Source: Ascidiaceihabitans sp034111945
GTDB taxonomy: Bacteria > Pseudomonadota > Alphaproteobacteria > Rhodobacterales > Rhodobacteraceae
Direction: 5' to 3'
DNA length: 64,000 bases
NCBI GenBank assembly: GCA_047626725.1
Contig: JBLHSG010000002.1
Coordinates: 62,001 to 126,000, forward strand
Below the pieces are notes generated by a model that saw nothing but the letters and a program-made list of their open reading frames with translations, was not told the DNA's origin and did not search any database. This document shows, piece after piece, positions 8,059-15,795 of the stretch. Every line of letters starts with the position of its first letter. Position 1 is the stretch's first letter. The position numbers and the translations under genes are program-made.

Positions 8059-9189
8059 TTAAAATACTTCGATGCGGCGCAAAATCTCGGCACCCAGTTT
8101 GTCTCTGTGCGGCACAAAGGACACGTCAATTGCGTCAGCCTGCGCTTGTGTAAACGTCAGGCGCGCGGGCGCATCCGGCAATTGATCGACAAAAGCGATG
8201 CGATACACAGTTGGCGGATGGCTGCTGTCGACGGATGATTTCTGCGTTTCAGCCTGTGACATCAGATGCTCTTTTCGGTCATCAGGCGTATTGCGTACGG
8301 CCGCTGCGATGTGATCAAAAATCCAGCCATCCTGGGGCAAACCATACGTGCGCAAACCTCGGGTCGACCGCTCTGCCTCGGGGCTAAGAATTGTGGTGTA
8401 CAGCAGTGTATGTGCGGCGCGTTTGCCTGCCACAGAAACCGATTTTGCATCTGCCACATATTCGGCAATCTGGGAATGATACATCATGCTCCAGTTCAGC
8501 AATCGCCATATCAATTCACACAACAGACCAAACACCGCCAAGGCAAAATGCGCCATCATTTCGCCCAGCCCCCTGCCGTGCGCATCATCATCAGGACGCA
8601 GCCAATACAGCCAAGCTTCAAGCGTCTGCATCGCGTACCAAATGACCAAACTACGGCCCGGATCACGGTTCACCAAATGCCCGACCTCATGCGCGATCAG
8701 GGCCAGTCGTTCTTGTGGATCAAGCGTGTACCAATAGCTCAGGCCAATCCCCATAATATTGCGTTTAGCGCTGAAAAGCGGTCGATATTCAAACAGATAG
8801 GCGTTCATATCGCTGATGAAATGCACACCATCAATCTGCGGCGCGTTCAGGTCGGCGCAGACATGATCCAACAGATCGAACAGTTCTGGCAGATCATCGC
8901 GCCCATAGGTGGGTTTCGTATTCCGAGGGCGACGCGGGATCAAAACCCAAGCGAGCCCCAGAAGTAACGCCGCCAAAATCCAGCCCAAAACGGTGTCATA
9001 ACTGACGGATACCAGCCAAACGGCGCAGGCCATCACCAGCAGCGGCGTGATCACCACCATGACGGCCAAAACATTGGCCAAAATCAACGACGCCCGCATC
9101 TTGGTTTGCGCGGCGACCACATCGTTTTGCGCAGCAACAAAGGCCTGCGCGGCAAGGTACGCGTTTATCCGGTCAAACAGTTTGCGCAT
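8059..9189 (-). CDS. M48 family integral-membrane zinc metalloprotease
   Basis: 376 residues from the ATG at 9189, preferred over an upstream GTG at 9222 because ACAGGA lies 7 bases before it. Two hydrophobic segments (about 34-60 and 65-86) precede the peptidase domain with HEVGH (H167, E168, H171) and following NRDP. This is the HtpX/Ste24 (M48) arrangement, with the active site expected on the cytoplasmic side. Not close enough in length or layout to call htpX. It stands first in a run of three same-strand genes with a DUF4344 peptidase and a DUF1194 protein. Confidence 0.85.
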   Translation of the reverse strand: MRKLFDRINAYLAAQAFVAAQNDVVAAQTKMRASLILANVLAVMVVITPLLVMACAVWLVSVSYDTVLGWILAALLLGLAWVLIPRRPRNTKPTYGRDDLPELFDLLDHVCADLNAPQIDGVHFISDMNAYLFEYRPLFSAKRNIMGIGLSYWYTLDPQERLALIAHEVGHLVNRDPGRSLVIWYAMQTLEAWLYWLRPDDDAHGRGLGEMMAHFALAVFGLLCELIWRLLNWSMMYHSQIAEYVADAKSVSVAGKRAAHTLLYTTILSPEAERSTRGLRTYGLPQDGWIFDHIAAAVRNTPDDRKEHLMSQAETQKSSVDSSHPPTVYRIAFVDQLPDAPARLTFTQAQADAIDVSFVPHRDKLGAEILRRIEVF

Positions 9190-9224
9190 GATTATCCTGT
9201 CATCTTCTGGTGATTCAGCCACTG

Positions 9225-9245
9225 CGTAAGGTGTGCGTGTCGCAC
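9225..9245 (-). repeat. Gene-end hairpin repeat, copy 1
   Basis: A 21-bp element starting 10 bp after the mch stop. On the minus strand it reads GTGCG-ACA-CGCAC (5-bp stem, 3-base loop) and then ACCTTACG. Copy 2 at 12724-12744 differs at two positions and sits at exactly the same distance (10 bp) from its gene's stop. A third, covarying copy is at 12638-12658. It has no U-tract, so it is more likely a dispersed repeat or mRNA 3'-end protector than a classical terminator. Confidence 0.55.
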
Positions 9246-9255
9246 GCCATCCAGC

Positions 9256-10287
9256 CTACATCGGGATCAAAACCCAGTAATCCAAATCTAGCAACACGTC
9301 AGGCAAATATTTTCCATCTTCACCGCGTAGTGCAAATGGCGCACCGCCTTTGGTCGCAACCAAACGCATCCGCAATGCACCAACACCGGGTGCAGCAGTT
9401 TCTGCCTTGTCCAAAACTTGCGACCACGCGCGCACGGTGTCCCCCGCAACACAGGGATTCGCATGTGCCCCACCGTTCAGCGCAACAACCATTTGCGCGT
9501 TCGCCAAACCGTTAAACGACAACGCCCGCGCCATCGAAATCACGTGTCCGCCATAGATCAGGCGTGATCCATCAGGGCGCGCCGACGTGTCGAAATGCAC
9601 CTTGGCCGTGTTCTGCCACAACCGCGTGGCCATCATGTGTTCGGCTTCTTCGATCGTCACGCCGTCGACGTGGTCGATCTGTTCGCCGATCTCATAATCA
9701 CCCCAGCGGTGTGGTTCCCCCGCCAGCGTGAAATCGTAGTTGGTAAAATCCAGGCCCTTTGGGATCACCAAGTCATCAACGCCCAGCGCGTCAGGCAGAT
9801 CAGGCACTACCGTTTCCGGCGCAGGCGCATCGACATCGCATTTGCGCACCATCACCCAGCGCACGTATTCCATAACTGTTTCGTCATGCTGGTTCAGACC
9901 CGTTGTGCGTACATACAGCACACCGGTTTTGCCGTTTGAATTCTGCTTTAGCCCAATCACTTCGGACCGCGCGCGCAGCGTGTCCCCCGGCCAGACCGGC
10001 AGCAACCAACGCCCTTGCGCATAGCCCAAATTCGCCACCGCATTCAGCGACACATCCGGCACGGTTTTGCCAAACACCACGTGAAACGCGATCATGTCGT
10101 CAAGCGGGCTAAACGGCAGACCGCAGTCTTGGGCAAACTGGTCGGACGAATACAGCGCGTGACGCGCCGGATACAGCATGTGGTACAGCGCCCGTTCACC
10201 CATTTTCACAGTGCGTGGCACCGCGTGATCAATCACTTGACCAACGCTGTAATCCTCAAAGAAACGGCCTGAATTCGTCTTTTTCAT
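9256..10287 (-). CDS. mch: Mesaconyl-C1-CoA hydratase (beta-methylmalyl-CoA dehydratase)
   Basis: Ethylmalonyl-CoA pathway enzyme that interconverts mesaconyl-C1-CoA and erythro-beta-methylmalyl-CoA during acetyl-CoA assimilation. 343 residues, the length I recall for Rhodobacter Mch, with two MaoC-like hotdog halves: the first around 1-150 (FFEDYSVGQV, SPLDDMIAFHVVFG) and the second around 190-343 (YEIGEQIDHVDG, IYGGHVISMARAL). The identification is strengthened by the downstream arrangement DUF1737-NnrU-malyl-CoA lyase family, the local order around mch and mcl2 in R. sphaeroides as I remember it. Other MaoC double-hotdog dehydratases are a less likely alternative. Confidence 0.85.
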   Translation of the reverse strand: MKKTNSGRFFEDYSVGQVIDHAVPRTVKMGERALYHMLYPARHALYSSDQFAQDCGLPFSPLDDMIAFHVVFGKTVPDVSLNAVANLGYAQGRWLLPVWPGDTLRARSEVIGLKQNSNGKTGVLYVRTTGLNQHDETVMEYVRWVMVRKCDVDAPAPETVVPDLPDALGVDDLVIPKGLDFTNYDFTLAGEPHRWGDYEIGEQIDHVDGVTIEEAEHMMATRLWQNTAKVHFDTSARPDGSRLIYGGHVISMARALSFNGLANAQMVVALNGGAHANPCVAGDTVRAWSQVLDKAETAAPGVGALRMRLVATKGGAPFALRGEDGKYLPDVLLDLDYWVLIPM

Positions 10288-10491
10288 CTAGTGTTGTCCC
10301 AGTTTGGTGTCAGGGGTGTATTCGCCAGGCACGTCTTTGACGACCGACTGCCCACAGCGCATCACACCTGCTGCGTGATCCCACGTTTGGGTGGGCGTGC
10401 CGTACAACTCCCAGCCTTTGTTCAACGCGTCGGTGACCTTGTGGCAAAAGGCGGATGTGTCCTCTTCGGACAGGAATCGATACAGTTTCAT
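10288..10491 (-). CDS. DUF1737 domain protein
   Basis: 67 residues from the ATG at 10491, chosen for the AAGGA upstream. The sequence MKLYRFLSEEDTSAFCHKVTDALNKGWELYG matches the small DUF1737 family of unknown function; the pattern of a leading Y-R-F and a NKGWELYG turn is the hallmark. It directly abuts mch (no gap) and starts 10 bp after the nnrU stop, so it sits inside the ethylmalonyl-CoA pathway operon. Confidence 0.8.
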   Translation of the reverse strand: MKLYRFLSEEDTSAFCHKVTDALNKGWELYGTPTQTWDHAAGVMRCGQSVVKDVPGEYTPDTKLGQH

Positions 10492-10501
10492 GGGCAGTTC
10501 C

Positions 10502-11047
10502 TTAGCCAAATGGATTGGGGCCGACCAGAATATGGATGGCCGCCGCGATAAAGAATGTGACCAGCGTAATCACAACCAAAATGATGTCTTTGGATGCCGC
10601 ACCCGGTTCAGGGCGATCCCAAACAGGTTCGCGGCGATTGATCAAAATGATTGACCCGACTGCCCACGCCAGCATTCCGCCAAACAACAGGATCGATGCA
10701 GAGTCGCCATTGACCAGCAAATGCGCCACCGCCCAAACGATCACGCCCCACAACATCGGATGACGCATTTTGCCGCGCAAACGGCCCGTCGTGGCAGACA
10801 TTCCGATCAAAAAGAACGCGACCAGCATCATCAGATTGTTGATGTGTTGGACAAAGCCCGGAAGGCTCCACACGAATGTGGTTTCAGCACTGCGGTAGCC
10901 AAAAATCATGCAGGCAATCGCCACAAAGCTCAGGACGGTCACGACCATCTTGCCTTTGTCGCCGACTCCGGCGCGGTGATCCGGCGCGATGCGTTTCCAG
11001 TAATGTGGGACGATCCATAGGATCAGGCCGAGGGCGATTAGTAGCAT
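10502..11047 (-). CDS. NnrU family integral membrane protein
   Basis: 181 residues with about five to six hydrophobic helices (1-13, 33-50, 62-82, 95-110, 117-133, 150-170). The HLLVNGD motif around residue 110 and the RHPMLWG stretch are family features of NnrU, first described next to nitrite/NO reductase genes in R. sphaeroides. Molecular role unresolved. Here it has no denitrification neighbours and lies between mcl2 and mch in one direction. Confidence 0.83.
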   Translation of the reverse strand: MLLIALGLILWIVPHYWKRIAPDHRAGVGDKGKMVVTVLSFVAIACMIFGYRSAETTFVWSLPGFVQHINNLMMLVAFFLIGMSATTGRLRGKMRHPMLWGVIVWAVAHLLVNGDSASILLFGGMLAWAVGSIILINRREPVWDRPEPGAASKDIILVVITLVTFFIAAAIHILVGPNPFG

Positions 11048-11051
11048 GGGG

Positions 11052-11906
11052 TTACTCCGTGGCGATTGCTGCGATTGCTTTTACTTTTGCCAGAGTATCG
11101 CGGGCAGTAGCAACATGAAGGTTTTCCACGATCTTGCCGTCAACCACAGCCACGCCTTGGCCTGATGCTTCGACTTCGGCAAATGCAGCGATCTGACGAC
11201 GGGCCAAATCGACTTCTGCGTCTGACGGTGAAAACGCGATGTTTGTGACATCAACCTGTGCAGGGTGGATCAAGGTTTTGCCATCAAAACCCATGTCGCG
11301 GCCCTGATCACATTCCACTTTTAGCCCGTCATCGTCCTTGAACGCGTTGTACACGCCATCAACAATGGCGAGCCCGTTGGCTTTGGCCGCCAGAACGCAC
11401 AGGCCAAGACCGGCTTGCAACGGCAAACGATCGGCGCGGTGGCGGGTTTGCAGTTCTTTTGCAAGATCGTTGGTGCCCATGACCATGCCTTGCAACATCG
11501 GGTGCGCGCCAATCGCGGCGGCGTTCAACATACCCGCGGGTGTTTCCATCATCGCCCACAACGGGATGTCGCCGGTGATTTTGGCCAAAACGTCCAGATC
11601 TGCGGGGCTCGATACTTTGGGCAGTAAAATCGCGTCAGGTTTCATAGCGGTCGCGGCCTTTGCGTCGGACTCCCCCCACGGTGTGTCGAACCCGTTGATG
11701 CGAATGATTTTCATGCGTGCGCCGTACCCGTCCTCGGCCAAGGCTGTCGCCAGAATATCGCGCGAGGCATCCTTTTCATCAACAGACACCGCGTCCTCTA
11801 GATCAAAGATGATCGCATCAACCGGCAGACCACGGGCCTTATCAAGCGCGCGCGGTTTGGACGCAGGAATGTACAGAACGGAACGAAGGGGACGGGCCAA
11901 AGGCAT
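11052..11906 (-). CDS. mcl2: HpcH/HpaI-family (3S)-malyl-CoA thioesterase / CoA-ester lyase
   Basis: 284 residues counted from the ATG at 11906, where family members usually begin (MPLARPLRSVLYIPASKP); in-frame ATGs at 11942 and 11927 are also possible and none has a good ribosome site. Citrate-lyase beta-type TIM barrel with IFDLEDAVS (33-41), R69 in IIRING, E121 in MMETPAGM and D147 in MGTNDL for Mg2+ and CoA-ester binding. In R. sphaeroides the paralogue next to mch is Mcl2, a (3S)-malyl-CoA thioesterase giving malate. Sequence alone does not separate thioesterase from lyase, so the symbol rests on context. Confidence 0.75.
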   Translation of the reverse strand: MPLARPLRSVLYIPASKPRALDKARGLPVDAIIFDLEDAVSVDEKDASRDILATALAEDGYGARMKIIRINGFDTPWGESDAKAATAMKPDAILLPKVSSPADLDVLAKITGDIPLWAMMETPAGMLNAAAIGAHPMLQGMVMGTNDLAKELQTRHRADRLPLQAGLGLCVLAAKANGLAIVDGVYNAFKDDDGLKVECDQGRDMGFDGKTLIHPAQVDVTNIAFSPSDAEVDLARRQIAAFAEVEASGQGVAVVDGKIVENLHVATARDTLAKVKAIAAIATE

Positions 11907-12295
11907 GAGCGGCTGCTTTCTTTGCATATTTGATCGAGACATAAAGTTGCGCGCAGAGGTGCATTATTGAGCGAAAAGTTCAAGAGCTTTTTGCTGCGCT
12001 GCGGCAAAAATCAAATTGAACGCATTCTTTTTCAAAGCCCCGTACGCCGCGTTAACCATTATTTCAGGGCTTACGGACCAATATTTAGGCAGTCAGATAC
12101 CCCAAGGATCCGTCTCGGCAGGCCGCCGAAATCTAGACGCCAAACCTTGGGCGCCCAGCCGTGAACATGGGCATCAGACGTAGGAGTAGAACCGGGACCG
12201 CATGGTCTTTTGCACACTATCGCCGGCACATCCGGTGGGCCAGATGGCAGTGCGAAACGATCACGCGACACCTTTTGAATAAAGGCTGACACGAC
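11907..12295. other. Intergenic region between mcl2 and a secreted protein gene
   Basis: Divergent gap of about 390 bp. It must hold the promoters of the mcl2-nnrU-mch operon (minus) and of the gene at 12296 (plus). The only structure I see is a hairpin at 11988-12010 with TTTTTGC and GCAAAAA arms around TGCGCTGCG, 80-100 bp upstream of mcl2. I found no coding frame or known riboswitch motif in it. Confidence 0.4.
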
Positions 12296-12628
12296 ATGAA
12301 ACGCAAAAACAAAATTCTGCATCTTAGCGCGCTGACAGTTGGTGCCGGTATGTATCTTGCCCTTGCCACGGACGTCGCGGCGCAAAATGCGCGCAACTGT
12401 GGGCCGCGCGAAACTGTGGTGGATCGGCTGGCCAGTGGTTACGGCGAAACCCGCCAATCCATGGGCCTTGGCGCGAACAATGCCGTGGTCGAAGTTTTTG
12501 CATCCGACGAAACGGGGTCTTGGACCATTACCGTGACGTCAGTGAATGGGACAACCTGCCTTGTCGCATCCGGCCAATCGTTTGAGGAATTGGTCGAAGC
12601 ACTGCCTGCAAAAGGCAACGACGCATAA
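12296..12628 (+). CDS. Small secreted protein, unknown function
   Basis: 110 residues with a signal peptide to about residue 29 (LALATDVAAQ). The mature part has two Cys (RNCGPRE and TTCLVAS) suitable for one disulfide. The ATG at 12296 has AAAGG upstream. Proteins of this type (GPRE...VDRLASGYGE...MGLG...VEVFAS...GSWT) recur in Rhodobacterales as hypothetical periplasmic proteins. A covarying hairpin repeat begins about 10 bp after the stop. Confidence 0.75.
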   Translation: MKRKNKILHLSALTVGAGMYLALATDVAAQNARNCGPRETVVDRLASGYGETRQSMGLGANNAVVEVFASDETGSWTITVTSVNGTTCLVASGQSFEELVEALPAKGNDA

Positions 12629-12637
12629 TCACGTGGT

Positions 12638-12658
12638 GGGCGACACGCCCACCTTACC
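12638..12658 (+). repeat. Gene-end hairpin repeat, covarying copy 3
   Basis: Begins about 10 bp after the stop of the preceding plus-strand gene. Stem GGGCG, loop ACA, stem CGCCC, then ACCTTACC. Relative to the copies at 9225 and 12724 (GTGCG/CGCAC, then ACCTTAC or GCTTAC), a T-A pair in the stem has become G-C on both arms while the ACCTTAC tail is kept. The stem extends outward to GGTGGGCG/CGCCCACC. No U-tract follows. Confidence 0.55.
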
Positions 12659-12723
12659 CAACACAGTGTTTCAAGTGTTCAACGGGCGTGACGATCCGCA
12701 AGTTTTACGTCTGATCAAACGTC

Positions 12724-12744
12724 CGTAAGCTGTGCGTATCGCAC
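12724..12744 (-). repeat. Gene-end hairpin repeat, copy 2
   Basis: 21-bp element 10 bp after the stop of the TauE/SafE gene, read on the minus strand as GTGCG-ATA-CGCAC followed by AGCTTACG. It matches the copy at 9225-9245 in 19 of 21 positions; one difference lies in the hairpin loop. Confidence 0.55.
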
Positions 12745-12754
12745 ATCAGCGCGT

Positions 12755-13543
12755 TCAGAACAGTCCATCCCAAATCAATTTGAGGCCTGTTATGGCCAAA
12801 ATCACGTAGGTGAATCCGAAAAATAGTCTTTCGGACACCAAGTGGTGCGCCTTGACGCCCAACCACGCCCCGAACAGTGCAAACGGGGCCAGCATCAGAT
12901 TCGCAATTCCGGTTTGCAGCGTAAACATGCCCAAGAATGCGTAGGGCACAAATTTAGCGATATTGATGACCCAGAAGACCAACACAGTCGTGGCTTGATA
13001 CTGGGTTTTTGTGATCCCCTTGGACAGCAAATACACCGCGATTGGTGGCCCGCCTGCGTGGCTGACAAAGCTGGTGAACCCTGCCGTAAATCCCGCGAGC
13101 GCGCCAATTGTTGATCCAAACGGGTGCTGTCCAATCTTGATCCAGCCCAACCGCAACACCAGTCGCCACATCACAAACGCGACAGAAATTGCACCAATCA
13201 GAATGCGCAAAAAATCATCGTCCACCAGTGTATAAAGCGCTGCGCCAAATGCCACACCGGGCACGCCACTGATCATTAACAACCGCGCTTCAGCCCAGCG
13301 CCATTTGCCCCAATACGGGCGCAGGCTGGCAACATCGATCAACATCAGCAGTGGAAGCATTACGCCCAATGCCAAGCCCGGCGGTACGATCAACGCCAAA
13401 ACCGATGCGGCCGCAAATGCAGCCCCTGACCCAAAGCCACCCTTGGAAACACCTGCAAAAACCACCGCCGGGGCGGCAATCAGGAAAAAGCTGAAATCAA
13501 GTACAAGCACGTAAAACCCGCTGAAAAACCGACCGTCGTTCAT
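12755..13543 (-). CDS. TauE/SafE family membrane permease
   Basis: 262 residues with about eight hydrophobic segments and the family's glycine-rich GVSKGGFGSG near residue 28-37, repeated in weaker form as AGFTAGFTSFVSHAGGPP around 150. TauE/SafE permeases export sulfite, sulfoacetate or related sulfonate products, but the substrate here cannot be told. No sulfur gene is adjacent. It diverges from mdh with 128 bp between the two starts. Confidence 0.85.
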   Translation of the reverse strand: MNDGRFFSGFYVLVLDFSFFLIAAPAVVFAGVSKGGFGSGAAFAAASVLALIVPPGLALGVMLPLLMLIDVASLRPYWGKWRWAEARLLMISGVPGVAFGAALYTLVDDDFLRILIGAISVAFVMWRLVLRLGWIKIGQHPFGSTIGALAGFTAGFTSFVSHAGGPPIAVYLLSKGITKTQYQATTVLVFWVINIAKFVPYAFLGMFTLQTGIANLMLAPFALFGAWLGVKAHHLVSERLFFGFTYVILAITGLKLIWDGLF

Positions 13544-13671
13544 GGTTTACAATCAATTGACGCGGACGCCCACCGCAATTGCCGGACGTCGCTGCAACGC
13601 AGCACCCTTGCTAAACCGTGCATTTGGGACTAGGCACGGCGCGAAATTCAACCTTATTTCGGAGATTACAC

Positions 13672-14634
13672 ATGGCTCGACCCAAGATTGCCCTTATCGG
13701 CGCAGGTCAAATCGGCGGCACGCTCGCCCACCTCGCAGCGATCAAAGAATTGGGTGACGTCGTTATGTTCGACATCGCGCCCGGCACGCCAGAAGGCAAA
13801 GCGCTCGACATCGCTGAATCCGGCCCGTCCGAAGGCTTTGACGCCTCAATGTCCGGTACGCAGTCGTACGAAGACATCGCAGGCGCCGACGTTTGCATCG
13901 TGACCGCAGGCGTTCCACGCAAGCCAGGCATGAGCCGTGATGACCTGTTGGGCATCAACCTGAAAGTCATGAAATCTGTCGGCGAAGGCATCCGTGACCA
14001 CGCGCCAAACGCATTTGTCATCTGCATCACCAACCCGCTTGATGCGATGGTTTGGGCGTTGCGCGAATTCTCTGGTTTGCCACACGAAAAAGTCTGCGGC
14101 ATGGCCGGCGTTCTGGATTCAGCCCGCTTCCGTCACTTCCTTGCTGAAGAATTCCAAGTGTCCATGCGCGACGTCACAGCATTTGTTCTGGGCGGCCACG
14201 GCGACACAATGGTGCCACTGACACGCTATTCCACAGTTGCAGGCATCCCATTGGCCGACATGGTCAAAATGGGCTGGACCACACAGGAAAAACTGGACGC
14301 AATCGTTCAGCGCACCCGTGATGGCGGTGCCGAAATCGTAGGCTTGCTGAAAACAGGATCCGCGTTCTACGCCCCTGCAACAGCCGGTATCGAAATGGCC
14401 GAAGCTTACCTCAAAGACCAAAAACGCGTGCTGCCATGTGCGGCTTGGGTTGATGGCGCACTGGGCCTCAAGGGCATGTACGTTGGCGTTCCGACTGTGA
14501 TCGGCAAAGGCGGCGTTGAAAAAGTTCTCGACATCCAAATGACCAAAGACGAACAGGCGATGTTCGACAGCTCTGTTAAGGCTGTGAATGGTTTGGTTGA
14601 CGCGTGCAAAGCGATCGACAGCTCGTTGGTCTAA
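13672..14634 (+). CDS. mdh: Malate dehydrogenase
   Basis: NAD-dependent oxidation of malate to oxaloacetate in the TCA cycle. 320 residues from the ATG at 13672, preceded by GGAG. Lactate/malate dehydrogenase fold of the LDH-like MDH type: GAGQIG (10-15), D34 selecting NAD, mobile-loop R83 and R89 (VPRKPGMSRDD), R153 for substrate and catalytic H176 (LGGHGDTM). It heads the plus-strand TCA block, but a terminator follows at 14657-14691, so it can be expressed on its own. Confidence 0.97.
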   Translation: MARPKIALIGAGQIGGTLAHLAAIKELGDVVMFDIAPGTPEGKALDIAESGPSEGFDASMSGTQSYEDIAGADVCIVTAGVPRKPGMSRDDLLGINLKVMKSVGEGIRDHAPNAFVICITNPLDAMVWALREFSGLPHEKVCGMAGVLDSARFRHFLAEEFQVSMRDVTAFVLGGHGDTMVPLTRYSTVAGIPLADMVKMGWTTQEKLDAIVQRTRDGGAEIVGLLKTGSAFYAPATAGIEMAEAYLKDQKRVLPCAAWVDGALGLKGMYVGVPTVIGKGGVEKVLDIQMTKDEQAMFDSSVKAVNGLVDACKAIDSSLV

Positions 14635-14656
14635 CGCTTTTCCGCTGAAAAAACTT

Positions 14657-14691
14657 AAAAAGGCCGGGCGCATCACGTGTCCGGTCTTTTT
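14657..14691 (+). terminator. Intrinsic terminator after mdh
   Basis: AAAAAGGCCGG at 14657-14667 pairs with CCGGTCTTTTT at 14681-14691 (one G-U), ending in TTTTT. Starts 22 bp after the mdh stop. It separates mdh from the cyclase and suc genes. Confidence 0.8.
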
Positions 14692-14729
14692 CTATTCAAG
14701 CCAGTATTTTTCTACGCTAGGCTGCGCGC

Positions 14730-15479
14730 ATGACACAGTCCCCTGCCATCAAACGCAAACTGACCACAATTTTAGCGGCTGATGCTGCGAATTTTTCGGG
14801 TCGCATGGCCAAGGACGAAGTCGAAACCATCCAAGCCTTGCGCAGATCGCGCGCCGTTATTGACGCCAATATCACAACGCGCGGTGGCCGGATCGCAAAT
14901 ACCGCAGGCGATGGGCTGATTGCAGAATTCCCATCCGTGGTCGAAGCCGTGGCCGCAGCGGTCACCATTCAACGCGCGTTATGTGCGGCGCAAAACCTGC
15001 TGCCGTTTCGCATTGGCCTGCACTTGGGTGATGTGATTGTCGAAGGTGACGACCTGTTGGGCGATGGTGTGAACCTTGCCGCGCGGTTGCAAACTGCGGC
15101 CCCCGAAGGCGGCATTTTTGTTTCACGCCAAGTGGTTGATCAGGCCAAGGGGCGGCTGGATGCTGAATTTCGCCCGTTAGGCCCGACTGTTCCCAAGAAT
15201 TTCACGGAAGAGGTCGCAGTTTACGCGGTCTTGGCCGATGGCATCAATGGCCCAAGCGATCTGGCGGCCGTGGTGCCGAACCGCACTGTCCCCACGCTTG
15301 AACAAGACGCATTTGCCAAATTCAAACGCACAAAGTGGCGCGCGGGCATGGGGTCTGGCGGATTGCTGTTCATTGATTTGGTCAATGGCGCAGGGCCCGG
15401 CCTGCCCGCGTTTGGCATCGTGGCGATCGGTGTTGTGGTGTTTATGAAGTGGCGCAAATTGCCCCCAAAGCCCGACTAG
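14730..15479 (+). CDS. Class III adenylate/guanylate cyclase with C-terminal membrane segment
   Basis: 249 residues. The catalytic domain fills residues 8-170: first metal Asp D18 in LAADAANFSG, second D61 in NTAGDGLIAEF, and the N115/R119 pair in GDGVNLAARL for transition-state contact, so it looks active. After a linker, residues 208-238 are hydrophobic (SGGLLFIDLV and LPAFGIVAIGVVVF) and the chain ends with WRKLPPKPD, so the enzyme is probably tail-anchored with a cytoplasmic catalytic domain. Related cyclases in this group usually carry TPR domains after the cyclase; here they are absent. Product (cAMP or cGMP) cannot be told. No good ribosome site is visible. Confidence 0.85.
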   Translation: MTQSPAIKRKLTTILAADAANFSGRMAKDEVETIQALRRSRAVIDANITTRGGRIANTAGDGLIAEFPSVVEAVAAAVTIQRALCAAQNLLPFRIGLHLGDVIVEGDDLLGDGVNLAARLQTAAPEGGIFVSRQVVDQAKGRLDAEFRPLGPTVPKNFTEEVAVYAVLADGINGPSDLAAVVPNRTVPTLEQDAFAKFKRTKWRAGMGSGGLLFIDLVNGAGPGLPAFGIVAIGVVVFMKWRKLPPKPD

Positions 15480-15795
15480 CGCGCACCGCGTTATTACGAA
15501 CCCGTCAATCACGACGCGAACAGGCCAAACATGCGACCGATATATGTCGGCAATTCTGGTCCTATACGCACAGACTCACTCGAGGGTCGGAACGCGACAC
15601 AATTTGTTGCTTTTGCGCAATTGCCCGCATTGTGATCACAAATTTTTTCACTGTGATCACAAAATAGATAAAACCCCACATAAACAGTGAAATTCAGCAT
15701 TTTCCCATTTACTGCACCTTTAGACATGATCGTATAGAGCTAACAAAACGCAAATCGCTATCGCTCTTATCACGCACTTAAACGGGACCAAGCTT
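15480..15795. other. Regulatory intergenic region upstream of sucC
   Basis: 316 bp without a convincing gene. It is AT-rich toward sucC and contains the paired TGTGATCACA palindromes (15631-15661), which lie 134 bp from the sucC ATG. It presumably holds the main promoter of the suc-odh genes. No terminator for the cyclase gene is obvious. Confidence 0.5.
15631..15661. promoter_or_regulatory. Paired TGTGATCACA palindromes upstream of sucC
   Basis: Perfect palindromes at 15631-15640 and 15652-15661, 21 bp start to start, separated by AATTTTTTCAC. Identical in sequence and spacing to the pair before sdhC (6554-6584). The half-sites abut, unlike CRP/FNR sites that need a 4-6 bp spacer. Shared control of sdh and suc-odh by one dimeric regulator is inferred. 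Confidence 0.7.

Noticed and set aside
12546..12728. Short frame overlapping the end of the secreted protein gene
   Set aside because: It overlaps the real gene and the hairpin repeat; no signal peptide, domain or ribosome site.
6554..15661. TGTGATCACA pairs as CRP/FNR-type sites
   Set aside because: CRP sites have TGTGA-N6-TCACA; here the half-sites abut without a spacer, so a CRP-type dimer would not fit.
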